Assembly (NCBI GenBank): GCA_964629975.1
Contig: CAZVUN010000148.1
Coordinates: 1 to 6,835, forward strand
From: G020354085 sp964629975
GTDB lineage: Bacteria > Pseudomonadota > Gammaproteobacteria > Acidiferrobacterales > Sulfurifustaceae
DNA: 6,835 nt
Direction of reading: 5' to 3'
Shown: in pieces, positions 6,594 to 6,835 of the stretch
Position numbering within the stretch: the first letter of the stretch is position 1
Layout: each line of letters opens with the position of its first letter
Notes under the pieces: model-generated
What the model was told of the DNA's origin: nothing
Database searches by the model: none
Seen by the model: only the letters and a program-made list of their open reading frames with translations
Made by a program: the position numbers and the translations under genes

Positions 6594-6835
6594 ATGATGA
6601 CCAATCCAGGCAACCGTCTGACGCAGGGCCAGTTCTCGTTCCTGCCGGACCTGACCGATGCGCAGATCACCGCGCAGATCAAGTACGCCCTCAACAACGG
6701 CTGGGCGGTCAGCGTCGAATACACCGACGATCCGCACCCGCGCAACACCTATTGGGAGATGTTCGGCAACCCGATGTTCGACCTCAAGGACCCGGCCGGC
6801 ATCCTCATGGAGATCAACAACTGCCGCAAGACCTT
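6594..6835 (+). CDS. cbbS: RuBisCO small subunit, form IC (3' partial)
   Basis: The 80 visible codons encode the N-terminal part of the RuBisCO small subunit, which caps the L8 core and is needed for full activity. Diagnostic blocks are LTQGQFSFLPDLTDAQI, the helix-strand segment NNGWAVSVEYTDDPHPRNTY, and WEMFGNPMFDLKDPAGILME, all as in red-type form I small subunits. The start is one of two adjacent ATGs (6594 or 6597); it gives about seven more N-terminal residues than the Rhodobacter protein as I recall it. The C-terminal beta-hairpin extension typical of red-type subunits would lie beyond the window. The gene follows cbbL in the same direction, but the 167-base gap is wider than usual because of the inserted repeat. 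cbbX is the expected next gene. Confidence 0.95.
   Translation, partial: MMTNPGNRLTQGQFSFLPDLTDAQITAQIKYALNNGWAVSVEYTDDPHPRNTYWEMFGNPMFDLKDPAGILMEINNCRKT

Overview
The window is GC-rich proteobacterial DNA from a chemolithoautotroph that fixes CO2 by the Calvin cycle. Gene content and protein similarity fit a beta- or gammaproteobacterial sulfur, ammonia or iron oxidiser, but the sequence alone does not give a genus. It runs from the end of one RuBisCO-related gene set into the start of a second.

Layout. Positions 1-2094 (+) hold most of cbbO, a von Willebrand factor A (VWA) protein that works with the AAA+ ATPase CbbQ as a RuBisCO activase; its N-terminus lies before the window. A short convergent gap follows. 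At 2213-3298 (-) is an exported protein with two thioredoxin folds (CPYC and CPAC). The next ~470 bases carry no intact gene, but read as the frameshifted, truncated remnant of a beta-carbonic anhydrase (about 3340-3701, +) that has lost zinc-ligand motifs. cbbR, a LysR-type regulator (3772-4752, -), faces away from cbbL (4948-6426, +) across a 195-base control region with a cluster of GATAGA/TCTATC repeats and a leader hairpin. cbbL encodes a red-type form IC RuBisCO large subunit. cbbS, the small subunit, begins at 6594 and runs off the window. The 167 bases between cbbL and cbbS are mostly an imperfect inverted-repeat element built from CGCCAAG units.

How it works together. CbbR very likely controls cbbLS from the divergent promoter region. 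The CbbL C-terminus keeps the tail that the red-type activase CbbX pulls on, so cbbX is expected after cbbS. CbbO belongs to the other activase class, normally paired with form IA or form II enzymes. The simplest reading is that cbbO ends a separate upstream operon (cbbM or cbbLS, then cbbQ and cbbO) and that two RuBisCO systems with different activases lie side by side. The dead carbonic anhydrase suggests that an inorganic-carbon gene once sat between them.

No wholly new system is evident. The points most worth a second look are the paired activase classes, the carbonic anhydrase pseudogene, the repeat element splitting cbbL from cbbS, and an insertion in a CbbL surface loop.
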